Part shown: positions 1-6,126 of the stretch, one piece after another | Position numbering within the stretch: the stretch's first letter is position 1 | Layout: each line of letters starts with the position of its first letter | Assembly (NCBI GenBank): GCA_964552725.1 | Contig: CAZKHU010000135.1 | Span: 1 to 6,621, forward strand | Length of the DNA: 6,621 nt | Direction: 5' to 3' | DNA from: DYTH01 sp964552725 | GTDB taxonomy: Bacteria > Desulfobacterota > Syntrophia > Syntrophales > UBA5619 | Made by a program: the position numbers and the translations under genes | Notes under the pieces: model-generated | The model's database searches: none | What the model was told of the DNA's origin: nothing | The model's input: the letters and a program-made list of their open reading frames with translations, nothing else

Positions 1-12
1 TAGCGGAACCAA

Positions 13-42
13 TTGACTTTGTCAACTATTTACCCATATTTT
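13..42 (+). promoter_or_regulatory. Candidate distal sigma70-like promoter with palindromic operator-like site
   Basis: A TTGACT hexamer at 13-18 lies 18 bases before TATTTT at 37-42 (4 of 6 matches to the -10 consensus). The -35 element is also the left arm of a perfect small palindrome, TTGAC-TTT-GTCAA, at 13-25, which could be a repressor or activator site. Its core TGTCAAC (20-26) recurs inverted as GTTGACA at 123-129. This is a pattern match only. The window begins just upstream, so the preceding gene cannot be seen. Confidence 0.3.
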
Positions 43-70
43 TGTCGCAGACCCTCCTGTTTCAAACCCC

Positions 71-99
71 TTGACTTTTTAAAAGGGGAAAGATATTAC
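71..99 (+). promoter_or_regulatory. Candidate main sigma70-like promoter for the liv operon
   Basis: TTGACT (71-76) and TATTAC (94-99) are separated by the optimal 17 bases. A transcript starting near 106 would have a leader of about 80 nt. The -35 element sits inside an inverted repeat, CCCCTT (67-72) and AAGGGG (83-88), so a regulator bound there would cover the promoter. This is the better of the two promoter candidates upstream of the substrate-binding protein gene, on spacing and hexamer match alone. Confidence 0.4.
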
Positions 100-173
100 C
101 CGAAGCGAAAGGTGGCGACAGGGTTGACAGTCACGATTTTTTCATACAGCGTTGCAGCTTAAAGAAATTAAAA

Positions 174-180
174 AGGGGGA
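174..180 (+). promoter_or_regulatory. Ribosome binding site of the substrate-binding protein gene
   Basis: A purine-rich AGGGGGA lies 5 bases before the ATG at 186. It is the strongest Shine-Dalgarno match in the window, as expected for a binding protein made in excess over its membrane partners, and it supports the chosen start. Confidence 0.7.
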
Positions 181-185
181 TAGAC

Positions 186-1391
186 ATGAAAAAGAGTTTA
201 CTGCTTGTTCTTGGATTGTTTCTATTGGGGGGCCTTTTTCTGCCCGTTGCATCACCTGCGGCCCAGACGTTGAAGGTGGGCATTGTCGATACCTATACGG
301 GTCCGGCAACGGCTTTTACGCTGGATGTCCTCGATGGTTTCAAACTGGCCGTGGACAAGATCAATGCCAAAGGCGGGGTTCTGGGGAAAAAGATCGAGTA
401 CCTGACCAGGGATGACAAGTTCAAGCCTGATATCGGCTTGAACATGGCCAAGGAGCTTGTATTGAAGGAAGAAGTGGATGTGCTTGTGGGGACAATAAAC
501 AGCGCCACCGCCCTTGCCATTTCCGACTTTGCGAAGGCCGAGAAGGTGCCCTTCTTCGTCACTTTTTCCAAAAGCGATAAAATAAACATGCAGAAAGGCC
601 ATCGTTATGTCTTCATGATGAACGAACATACTGAAATGGCAGGCAGGGCGGCAGCGGAAGCCCTCGCCAAAAAACCCTACCTGAAATACTGGATTGCCGG
701 CGACGATTATGAGTACGGTCATTCCGTCGCCAACGGCGTCTGGAAGCATCTGCAGAAGCTGAACCCGAAGGTCAAGCTGGTCGGCGAGACCTGGTGGAAG
801 GTGGGCGAAGCGGATTTCACCCCTTACATTACGCAGATTCTTGCCGCGAAACCTGATTTTGTCATTGTTGCGACAGGCGGCTCCGGGATGGTGAATTTCC
901 AGAAGGCGGCAAAGGCGACGGGGTTTAAGGTGCCCTTTTATCAGCACACGGCCATTGAAACTTCAACCCTTGCCCCCCAGGGTAAAAACGCCCCCGTGGG
1001 CGTTTACGGAACAGCCAATTATCTCTTTTATTACCCGAATTCTCCGGAAAACAAGGTTTTTGTGGAAGAGTTCAACAAGGCGTACAAGAGATATCCCAAG
1101 GTTGGCGCCCTGTACGGCTATCTGACGGCCAATTTTATCGCGGAAGGGTTTAAAAAGGCAGGCAAAATCGACAAGGAAAAGTTTATCGACAGCGTAGAAG
1201 GCATGTCGATTGCCAGTCCCGTGGGGAATCTGGCAATCAGAACCTGCGATCATCAACTGGAACTGCCCATGTATTTCGGCGTCACCAAGGTTGATCCCAA
1301 ATACGATTTTCTGACAGCGGGCGATATTCAGGTGGTTCCGGCAAAGGATTACATGCCGACCTGCGATGAAGTGAAGGCCTCAAGAAAATAG
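186..1391 (+). CDS. Branched-chain amino acid-type ABC transporter, periplasmic substrate-binding protein
   Basis: This 401-residue protein should capture a small ligand in the periplasm and deliver it to the Liv-type permeases encoded next. It opens with a Sec signal peptide: MKKS, a hydrophobic core at about residues 5-22, and a likely cut near A25/A26. No lipobox cysteine is seen. Mature-domain marks of the PBP1 LivJ/LivK-like fold include NAKGGVLGKKIE (60-71), the ligand-loop-like stretch GTINSATALAISDFA (102-116), a DYEYG motif (174-178) and DFTPYITQI (210-218). Length is normal for the family. Only two cysteines are present, C354 (in TCDHQ) and C393 (in TCDE), so a periplasmic disulfide is possible. 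The start is fixed by the AGGGGGA SD. The ligand cannot be read from sequence. The downstream LarA-like gene makes a hydroxy acid as plausible as an amino acid, so no livJ/livK symbol is given. Confidence 0.93.
   Translation: MKKSLLLVLGLFLLGGLFLPVASPAAQTLKVGIVDTYTGPATAFTLDVLDGFKLAVDKINAKGGVLGKKIEYLTRDDKFKPDIGLNMAKELVLKEEVDVLVGTINSATALAISDFAKAEKVPFFVTFSKSDKINMQKGHRYVFMMNEHTEMAGRAAAEALAKKPYLKYWIAGDDYEYGHSVANGVWKHLQKLNPKVKLVGETWWKVGEADFTPYITQILAAKPDFVIVATGGSGMVNFQKAAKATGFKVPFYQHTAIETSTLAPQGKNAPVGVYGTANYLFYYPNSPENKVFVEEFNKAYKRYPKVGALYGYLTANFIAEGFKKAGKIDKEKFIDSVEGMSIASPVGNLAIRTCDHQLELPMYFGVTKVDPKYDFLTAGDIQVVPAKDYMPTCDEVKASRK
986..1005 (+). other. Perfect 8-bp stem-loop inside the substrate-binding protein gene
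   Basis: AAACGCCC (986-993), loop CCGT, GGGCGTTT (998-1005). The stem is perfect with a four-base loop and ends in TTT. It lies in coding sequence for the KNAPVGVY region. Only three Ts follow the stem, so it is a poor terminator. It may be a chance product of codon choice. Confidence 0.35.
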
Positions 1392-1402
1392 ATTGAATCA
1401 TT

Positions 1403-1409
1403 AAGGGGA
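1403..1409 (+). promoter_or_regulatory. Ribosome binding site between binding protein and LivH-like genes
   Basis: AAGGGGA at 1403-1409 is the only good SD before the LivH-like gene. It ends one base before ATG 1411, which is unusually close, but seven bases before the in-frame GTG at 1417, which is optimal. The site therefore argues for GTG 1417 as the true start, two codons later than the longest frame. Confidence 0.5.
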
Positions 1410-1410
1410 T

Positions 1411-2316
1411 ATGCCGGTGGACGCTGTTTGGGTGCTGTTTTCGCAGAAGGTCCTCAGCCAGATTCTGGTTGGTCTAAGCAGGACTACGATACTCTTCATA
1501 GTATCTTCAGGGATGTCCCTTATTCTGGGAGTGCTGAGGATTCCGAATGTGGCCCACGGCTCCCTTTACATGATCGGCGCCTTTCTGGCCTACAGTGTCT
1601 CCCGTCTTTTCGGGGGAGGCTCCCAGGGCTTCTGGATGGCTTTATTGCTGGCCCCTCTTGGCGTGGCTCTGCTCAGCCTGATCACCGAGAGGGTGCTTTT
1701 TCAACATCTCTATAAACGCGAGCACTTGATGCTGCTTCTGCTTACCTTTTCCCTCAGTCTGATTTTTGGCGATCTGACCAAACTTGTCTGGGGCGCCGAG
1801 TACAAGTCGGTGCCTGTGCCCCAGGTTTTTCAGGGCTTTGTGACGATTCTCGACGGGTTTACCCTTCCCCTTTACAATCTGTTTCTGCTGGCTGTCGGCC
1901 CGGTTGTGGCTGTTCTGCTCTGGCTTTTTGTCAACAAGACGAAGATGGGGAAGATATCGCGGGCGGCCGCAGTTGACCGGGAGATGGTAGGTGCGGTAGG
2001 GATAAATGTGGGTCTTGTCTTTGCCGTTGTTTTTGTAATCGGCTGTCTGCTTGCAGGGTTGGGCGGGGTGCTTGTCGCTCCGACGGTAAGCGTTACCCTC
2101 GGGATGGATCACACCCTCATCATGGAGGCATTCCTGATTGTCATTATGGGGGGACTGGGAAACATCTGGGGTGCGCTGATCGGGGCGCTGATTTTTGGAC
2201 TTTCCCAGTCGCTGGGGATTCTGATCTGGCCCCAATTCGGCATTATCTTCCCATATCTTGCCGTTGTTATCGTCCTGATGATAAAGCCCACCGGGCTTTT
2301 AAAATCGACATGGTAG
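1411..2316 (+). CDS. livH: Branched-chain amino acid-type ABC transporter permease, LivH family
   Basis: This is the first of two inner-membrane permeases forming the translocation path of the importer. The 301-residue protein is highly hydrophobic, with about eight membrane segments, and has family length. Diagnostic stretches are LGVLRIPNVAHGSLYMIGAF (39-58), the cytoplasmic coupling motif RAAAVDREMVGAVGINV (184-200) that contacts the ATPase, GGLGNIWGALIGALIFG (247-263), and the C-terminal KPTGLL (292-297). It begins 19 bases after the binding protein stop, so the two are co-transcribed. ATG 1411 gives the longest frame, but the SD AAGGGGA is too close to it. GTG 1417 (starting M-D-A-V-W) has better spacing. 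The symbol reflects family only; the substrate is not known. Confidence 0.93.
   Translation: MPVDAVWVLFSQKVLSQILVGLSRTTILFIVSSGMSLILGVLRIPNVAHGSLYMIGAFLAYSVSRLFGGGSQGFWMALLLAPLGVALLSLITERVLFQHLYKREHLMLLLLTFSLSLIFGDLTKLVWGAEYKSVPVPQVFQGFVTILDGFTLPLYNLFLLAVGPVVAVLLWLFVNKTKMGKISRAAAVDREMVGAVGINVGLVFAVVFVIGCLLAGLGGVLVAPTVSVTLGMDHTLIMEAFLIVIMGGLGNIWGALIGALIFGLSQSLGILIWPQFGIIFPYLAVVIVLMIKPTGLLKSTW
2283..2300 (+). terminator. Terminator-like hairpin at the 3' end of the LivH-like gene
   Basis: AAAGCCC (2283-2289), loop ACC, GGGCTTT (2293-2299), followed by one further T. The 7-bp stem is perfect and lies in the codons for the conserved KPTGLL tail, so it may result from protein sequence. The GC part and the four-T run are short. 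If functional it would weaken read-through into the LivM-like gene rather than stop it, since livM must be expressed. Confidence 0.3.
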
Positions 2317-2405
2317 CTGCCCGGAACCGGACAGGCCGAAGGGCTGAAACAGGCTCCGAAAGGCCTTCAGTCTGAACAGCTTCATATAATACAGGTGTCC
2401 TGGAT
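2317..2405 (+). other. 89-nt livH-livM spacer with two imperfect hairpins and a TATAAT
   Basis: This is the largest gap in the otherwise tight liv block. Directly after the livH stop, CTGCCCG (2317-2323) can pair with CGGACAG (2328-2334) with one mismatch. A second imperfect hairpin pairs CTGA+AGGC (2344-2347, 2351-2354) with GCCT+TCAG (2363-2370) across a 3-base bulge. A perfect TATAAT stands at 2385-2390, but no acceptable -35 lies 16-18 bases upstream. AGGTG (2393-2397), 8 bases before ATG 2406, is the probable SD. The spacer may set RNA stability between the two permease genes; this is inference. Confidence 0.4.
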
Positions 2406-3362
2406 ATGAATAAAGGTTTTTCGTTAGGGGTTTGGGGATCGGTAATCGCCGCACTGGCTGCTCTTTTTCTGCTGCCCGTCTTTTTACCCAGATTTTACGT
2501 CTATTTGATCTCGCTGATGTTCGTTTACGGGCTTTTGGCCACGAGCCTTAACATTGTTCTGGGATATGGCGGCGTTTTTCAATTTGATCATTGTGTCTTT
2601 TACGGGTTGGGAGGTTATGCAACGGCGTTGTTTCTGACCAGGACGGGGGCGCCTTTTTTCGTCAGTTTTCTTGCCGGGGGATTTGCCGCCGCCGCACTCA
2701 GTTTTGTTATGGGGCTTATTACCGTAAGACTTTCGAAGCTTTATTTCGGGATGCTGCAGATCTCCCTCGGCTCCCTTGTCTGGGCCATTGTCTATCGCTG
2801 GTACTCCTTTACCGGCGGGGATGACGGTATCCACGGGATTTCTCTGCCGGATATTATCTCATCCCAGAAGGGCACTTACTATTTCACGTTGATTGTGACC
2901 CTGGTCAGCCTCTTTGTCATCTACAAGATCATAAAGTCGCCCTTCGGGAGCGTTCTGCAGGGCATTCGGGACAACCCAGTAAGAAGCGGGATGGTCGGCA
3001 TAAACGTCAAACGGCATATCCTTGTAGCTCTCATTATTGCAGGTTTTTTCGGGGGCGTTGCCGGGTCTCTTTTTGTGGTTGTAGATAAAACGGTTTTTCC
3101 GGACATGCTTTTCTGGACGCTGTCCATGGAGGTGCTGATCATGTGCCTGATCGGGGGCTGGTTTAACTTCTTTGGGCCTATGCTGGGCGCGGCAATCTAT
3201 ATCTCCCTGAGAACCTTCGTCAGCGGCTACACCGTTTACTGGGCGCTTGTTTATGGTGTTGTCATAATCTTTGTGATATTTTTCCTTCCCGACGGGGTGC
3301 TTGGGTATCTCCAGAACAAGCTCAATCCTGCAAAAGGCAGAGTTGCTGTAAAAGAGGGGTGA
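2406..3362 (+). CDS. livM: Branched-chain amino acid-type ABC transporter permease, LivM family
   Basis: This is the second permease of the importer, pairing with the LivH-like protein in the inner membrane. It has 318 residues and about eight to nine membrane segments. Family marks are YGLLATSLNIVLGYGG (41-56), TGGDDGIHGI (136-145), the coupling-loop motif with IRDNPVRSGMVGINV (187-201), GGWFNFFGPMLGAA (250-263) and the terminal FLPDGVLG (293-300). The segment that in many LivM proteins reads LSFGHAAFFG is here VFQFDHCVFYG (57-67): His62 is kept but the neighbours differ. Length is normal. ATG 2406 is chosen from the AGGTG SD 8 bases upstream. The stop TGA (3360-3362) leaves three bases before the next start. 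Confidence 0.93.
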   Translation: MNKGFSLGVWGSVIAALAALFLLPVFLPRFYVYLISLMFVYGLLATSLNIVLGYGGVFQFDHCVFYGLGGYATALFLTRTGAPFFVSFLAGGFAAAALSFVMGLITVRLSKLYFGMLQISLGSLVWAIVYRWYSFTGGDDGIHGISLPDIISSQKGTYYFTLIVTLVSLFVIYKIIKSPFGSVLQGIRDNPVRSGMVGINVKRHILVALIIAGFFGGVAGSLFVVVDKTVFPDMLFWTLSMEVLIMCLIGGWFNFFGPMLGAAIYISLRTFVSGYTVYWALVYGVVIIFVIFFLPDGVLGYLQNKLNPAKGRVAVKEG

Positions 3363-3368
3363 ATTTTG
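3354..3368 (+). promoter_or_regulatory. SD and TTG start of the LivG-like gene
   Basis: GAGGGG at 3354-3359 lies six bases before TTG at 3366-3368. The next codons read L-K-I-E-A-L-S-K-S-F, the expected beginning of a Liv ATPase, and no in-frame ATG or GTG upstream fits better. The SD overlaps the last livM codons, so translation of the two is probably coupled. A TTG start usually lowers initiation. Confidence 0.65.
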
Positions 3369-4109
3369 TTAAAGATAGAGGCGCTGTCGAAATCCTTTGA
3401 TGGATTCATGGCGGTAAGCAACGTAAATCTTGAGGTAAAAAAGGGGGAGATCGTCGCCGTGATCGGTCCCAACGGCGCCGGCAAGACCACCCTTTTCAAT
3501 CTTGTCTCGGGGGTTTTAAAGCCCGATGGCGGGAGGATAATTTTCAAAGGGGAGAACATTGCCGGCCTGCCGCCGCACGCGATCTGCAAAAAGGGGCTTT
3601 CCCGTTCCTTTCAGATTGTCAATGTGTTTGAAAGGCTTACCGTCTTTGAAAATGTGCAGATTTCCCTGATGGCCAGAGAGAAGATGAACTGGAATTTCAT
3701 TACCCCGTCTTCCCGGGTTTTGATTGGGGAAACCTTGAAGATATTGGAGAGCGTCGGGCTTGTCGAAAAGAAGGACAGTGTCTGCGGCCTCCTTTCTCAT
3801 GGCGACCGCAAGGTGCTGGAGATCGCGGTTGCCCTCGGCGTAAATCCCGAATTTCTGATTCTCGATGAACCGACGGCAGGGATGGCCCCCGAAGAAACCG
3901 GACGCTGTATTGATCTGATCAAGGGGCTTTCCGATAATCTTGGCTTGACGATCCTTTTCTGCGAACATGATATGGCGCTTGTCTTTGCTATCGCCAACCG
4001 CATCATGGTCATGGCCAGGGGCGCGACGCTCGTTCAGGGCAGTTGCGAGGAAGTGAGAGGCAATCAGGCGGTTCAGGATGCCTATCTCGGTGGGGGTGGC
4101 GTATGCTGA
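3366..4109 (+). CDS. livG: Branched-chain amino acid-type ABC transporter ATP-binding protein, LivG family
   Basis: One of two cytoplasmic ATPases that power the importer. In the 247-residue protein, Walker A is GPNGAGKTT (34-42, K40), the Q-loop glutamine is Q83 in RSFQ, the ABC signature is LSHGD (143-147), Walker B is FLILDEPT (163-170, D167 and E168) and the switch histidine is H201 in CEHDM. All catalytic parts are present. LSHGD departs from the textbook LSGGQ, but LSHG forms are common in Liv-type ATPases. The length and the GLSRSFQIVNVFERLTVFENV stretch (77-97) fit LivG rather than LivF. It starts with TTG, three bases after the livM stop, and its last seven bases overlap the next gene. 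Confidence 0.94.
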   Translation: MLKIEALSKSFDGFMAVSNVNLEVKKGEIVAVIGPNGAGKTTLFNLVSGVLKPDGGRIIFKGENIAGLPPHAICKKGLSRSFQIVNVFERLTVFENVQISLMAREKMNWNFITPSSRVLIGETLKILESVGLVEKKDSVCGLLSHGDRKVLEIAVALGVNPEFLILDEPTAGMAPEETGRCIDLIKGLSDNLGLTILFCEHDMALVFAIANRIMVMARGATLVQGSCEEVRGNQAVQDAYLGGGGVC

Positions 4110-4792
4110 ATGTGGTTGATATAAATACCTATTACGGGCTGAGTCATGTGCTTTTCAATATATCCCTGAAGGTGGGAAGCGGAGAGGTGGTGGGACTGCT
4201 CGGGAGGAACGGGGCGGGGAAATCCACCACCATGAAGAGCATCATGGCGCTTGTTCCTCCCAAGACGGGGACCATCCGCTTCAAGGACGAGGATATTGCC
4301 TGCCAGTCCCCTTATATGCTTTTCCGAAAGGGTATTGGCTATGTTCCCGACGACAGGAGGGTTTTTGCGGACCTGAGCGTTGATGACAACCTCGATATTG
4401 TTTATGGGAAGGACTGCGAACGGACAAAGGAGATGGTTTATCAGCTCTTTCCTGCCCTTGAAGAAATAAAGACGAGAAGGGCCGGCCATTTGAGCGGCGG
4501 CGAGCAGCAGATGCTGACGATCGGCAGGGCCCTCATGGGAAGGCCGGCGCTGCTGCTGCTCGATGAACCGACCGAGGGGCTGGCGCCGCTTATCGTGAAA
4601 TCGCTCGAAGAAAAGATTCTGAAATTAAAGGCTACCGGGATGAGCATTCTGCTTTCCGAACAGAATGTGCGGTCGGCTCTGAAGATGGTCGATCGTGTCT
4701 ATGTCATTGACAACGGCTGGATACGCTTCGATGGCTCCGTTGGCGAGCTTGAGGCCAACAAGGAGATAATGAAAAAATATCTGATGGTGTAA
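4103..4792 (+). CDS. livF: Branched-chain amino acid-type ABC transporter ATP-binding protein, LivF family
   Basis: Second ATPase of the importer, 229 residues. Walker A is GRNGAGKST (34-42), the Q-loop position is in GIGYVPDDRRVF (77-88) with proline in place of glutamine as usual for LivF, the signature is LSGGE (130-134), Walker B ends LLLLDEPT (150-157) and the switch position is Q187 in SEQN, the LivF norm instead of histidine. The open frame extends 20 codons upstream to 4043, but that extra peptide is only the livG end read in another frame and matches nothing in LivF. ATG 4103 gives the expected MLNVVDINTYYG start, has a G-rich SD (4092-4096), and overlaps the livG stop in ATGCTGA, indicating translational coupling. 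Confidence 0.93.
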   Translation: MLNVVDINTYYGLSHVLFNISLKVGSGEVVGLLGRNGAGKSTTMKSIMALVPPKTGTIRFKDEDIACQSPYMLFRKGIGYVPDDRRVFADLSVDDNLDIVYGKDCERTKEMVYQLFPALEEIKTRRAGHLSGGEQQMLTIGRALMGRPALLLLDEPTEGLAPLIVKSLEEKILKLKATGMSILLSEQNVRSALKMVDRVYVIDNGWIRFDGSVGELEANKEIMKKYLMV

Positions 4793-4855
4793 AGGTTCCG
4801 CTCAACGTCTTCCGAAGTCCCTTTGATAATTCAATAATTTGATCAGGATATCGTT
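4793..4855 (+). promoter_or_regulatory. AT-rich spacer before the LarA-like gene, possible weak internal promoter
   Basis: The 63-nt spacer holds AATAAT (4833-4838, 5 of 6 for a -10) 17 bases after TTCCGA (4810-4815, a poor -35). AGGA (4845-4848) is the SD, 7 bases before ATG 4856. No terminator hairpin is visible, so read-through from the liv genes is expected, perhaps with a weak extra promoter for the LarA-like gene and glpK. Confidence 0.25.
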
Positions 4856-6124
4856 ATGGAAGGTAGGCTTGATGCTCATAAAACCGTTTTGGTCCCTTCG
4901 CGTCTCTGGTACGAAAACGAGGAAAGGTCGCTCGCCTTTCCCGAACGCTGGAGTGTCGATAATTTAACCTCTCCCGGCTTTGACAAACCGGGGCTGACGC
5001 CTGCTCAAATAAAGGCCAGGATATCCCGGCCTCTGGAAGGGGAAACTCTCGAAGAGCTGGCCCGCGGGAAAAAACAGGCCGTTATCGTGTTCGACGATAT
5101 GACCCGTCCCACGCCGGTTCGGGAAGTGGCCCCCTTTGTTCTTGAAGCCCTGCACAAGGCGGGCTTGCAGAAGGAGCAGATCCGTTTCATCTGGGCGCTG
5201 GGAAGTCACGGCGCCTACGATATGGCGAACGCCCGGAAAAAGTTGGGGGACTGCATCGTCGAGAACTACGCGGTGTACAACCACGATCCCTTTCAGAACA
5301 CCGTCCGGGCGGGAAGAACGCCCACCGGGGTGGAGGTCTGGTTCAACCGGGAATTCATGAGCTGCGACCTGAAGATCGGCATCGGGTGCGTAACTACTCA
5401 TGTTCACGTGGGATTCAGCGGCGGCGGGAAGATCGTGTTCCCCGGCGTCGCGGGCCTGGAATCCATCAATCAGTTTCACAATCAGCTTTACCGGGATCAG
5501 AGCCGCACCGGTCTCGGCAATTTTGACAACAATATCATGCGCGCGGAATGCGATGCCGCCGCGGAACTGGCGGGGTTGAACTTCAAGATCGACTGTCTGG
5601 TAAACCGGCGGGGAGAAATCGCCAGTCTTCATGCCGGGCCCTTCCAATGCACGCATGCCGCCGGCGCCGCGGAAGCAAAGGAACATTACGGGATACCCTG
5701 CGCCTCCGGTTACGATATTGCCGTCTGCAACGCCTACGGGAAGGCGGGCGAGGCGATCATCGCCCTCGTTCCCGGTCTGATGGCGTTGAAGCAGGACTCC
5801 TCCGGCACGGCGCTTCTCATCGCCGATGAACCGGGAGGCCAGGTGCCCCACTACGTGATGCGTTCCTGGGGGAGCGATTACGGCGGCCGCCATTATCTTC
5901 CGAAGGCCCGGGGCGAAAAAACGCTGGCATCCCTCATGAAACGCCTGATTGTCCTTACCCCGTATCCGGACAGGACGATGCTTGACATGGTCTGCCATAT
6001 TGACGATGTCGCCGTAGTGAAGACATGGCCCGAGGCGCTCGCCCTGCTGGAGCAGGATTATCCCGCAGACGCCCGTGTCGCCGTCATCCAGGACGGGACG
6101 ATGCAGTACATGAAACCCCGCTAA
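4856..6124 (+). CDS. LarA-family (nickel-dependent lactate racemase superfamily) racemase/epimerase
   Basis: A 422-residue cytoplasmic protein of the LarA/DUF2088 superfamily, whose studied members invert the carbon bearing the hydroxyl of 2-hydroxy acids using a nickel-pincer nucleotide cofactor. The N-terminal domain has DDMTRPTP (80-87; D81 and R84 match LarA D72 and R75) and GSHG (116-119; H118 matches H108). The hallmark HVHVGFSGGGK (182-192) and H208 reproduce the spacing of LarA H174-K184-H200 exactly, so cofactor lysine and both histidines are kept. A C-terminal domain follows, including HAGPFQCTHAAG (259-270). The length is typical (LarA is about 424). The residue before H182 is Thr where LarA-like motifs usually have Pro. 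Cofactor-making genes larB/C/E are not in the window. Substrate unknown: lactate, another short hydroxy acid or a sugar acid are all possible. It follows livF by 63 nt and nearly abuts glpK. Confidence 0.88.
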   Translation: MEGRLDAHKTVLVPSRLWYENEERSLAFPERWSVDNLTSPGFDKPGLTPAQIKARISRPLEGETLEELARGKKQAVIVFDDMTRPTPVREVAPFVLEALHKAGLQKEQIRFIWALGSHGAYDMANARKKLGDCIVENYAVYNHDPFQNTVRAGRTPTGVEVWFNREFMSCDLKIGIGCVTTHVHVGFSGGGKIVFPGVAGLESINQFHNQLYRDQSRTGLGNFDNNIMRAECDAAAELAGLNFKIDCLVNRRGEIASLHAGPFQCTHAAGAAEAKEHYGIPCASGYDIAVCNAYGKAGEAIIALVPGLMALKQDSSGTALLIADEPGGQVPHYVMRSWGSDYGGRHYLPKARGEKTLASLMKRLIVLTPYPDRTMLDMVCHIDDVAVVKTWPEALALLEQDYPADARVAVIQDGTMQYMKPR

Positions 6125-6126
6125 AG

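Noticed and set aside
124..152. Third promoter based on the perfect TTGACA at 124-129
   Set aside because: The hexamer 17 bases downstream is CAGCGT, and nearby alternatives are poorly spaced, so it is kept only as a possible regulator site.
252..947. 231-codon minus-strand frame opposite the substrate-binding protein gene
   Set aside because: Shadow of a clearly homologous gene, with no family motif in its translation.
2385..2390. Internal promoter from the perfect TATAAT before livM
   Set aside because: The hexamer at 17-base spacing is GGCCTT, and TTCAGT is only 13 bases away. There is no usable -35 or extended -10.
4043..4102. 20-codon N-terminal extension of the LivF-like frame beginning at ATG 4043
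   Set aside because: It overlaps livG by 67 nt, its peptide (rich in Gly, Ser and Arg) is unlike LivF, and ATG 4103 gives the family-typical start with coupled translation.
4040..4110. Frameshift or fusion at the livG-livF overlap
   Set aside because: Both proteins have complete family-length ends, and the 7-nt ATGCTGA overlap is a usual coupling arrangement.
4964..5998. Long 344-codon open frame on the minus strand opposite the LarA-like gene
   Set aside because: It lies wholly inside a well-supported gene. Its predicted protein has no recognisable motif, and such shadow frames are frequent in GC-rich codons.
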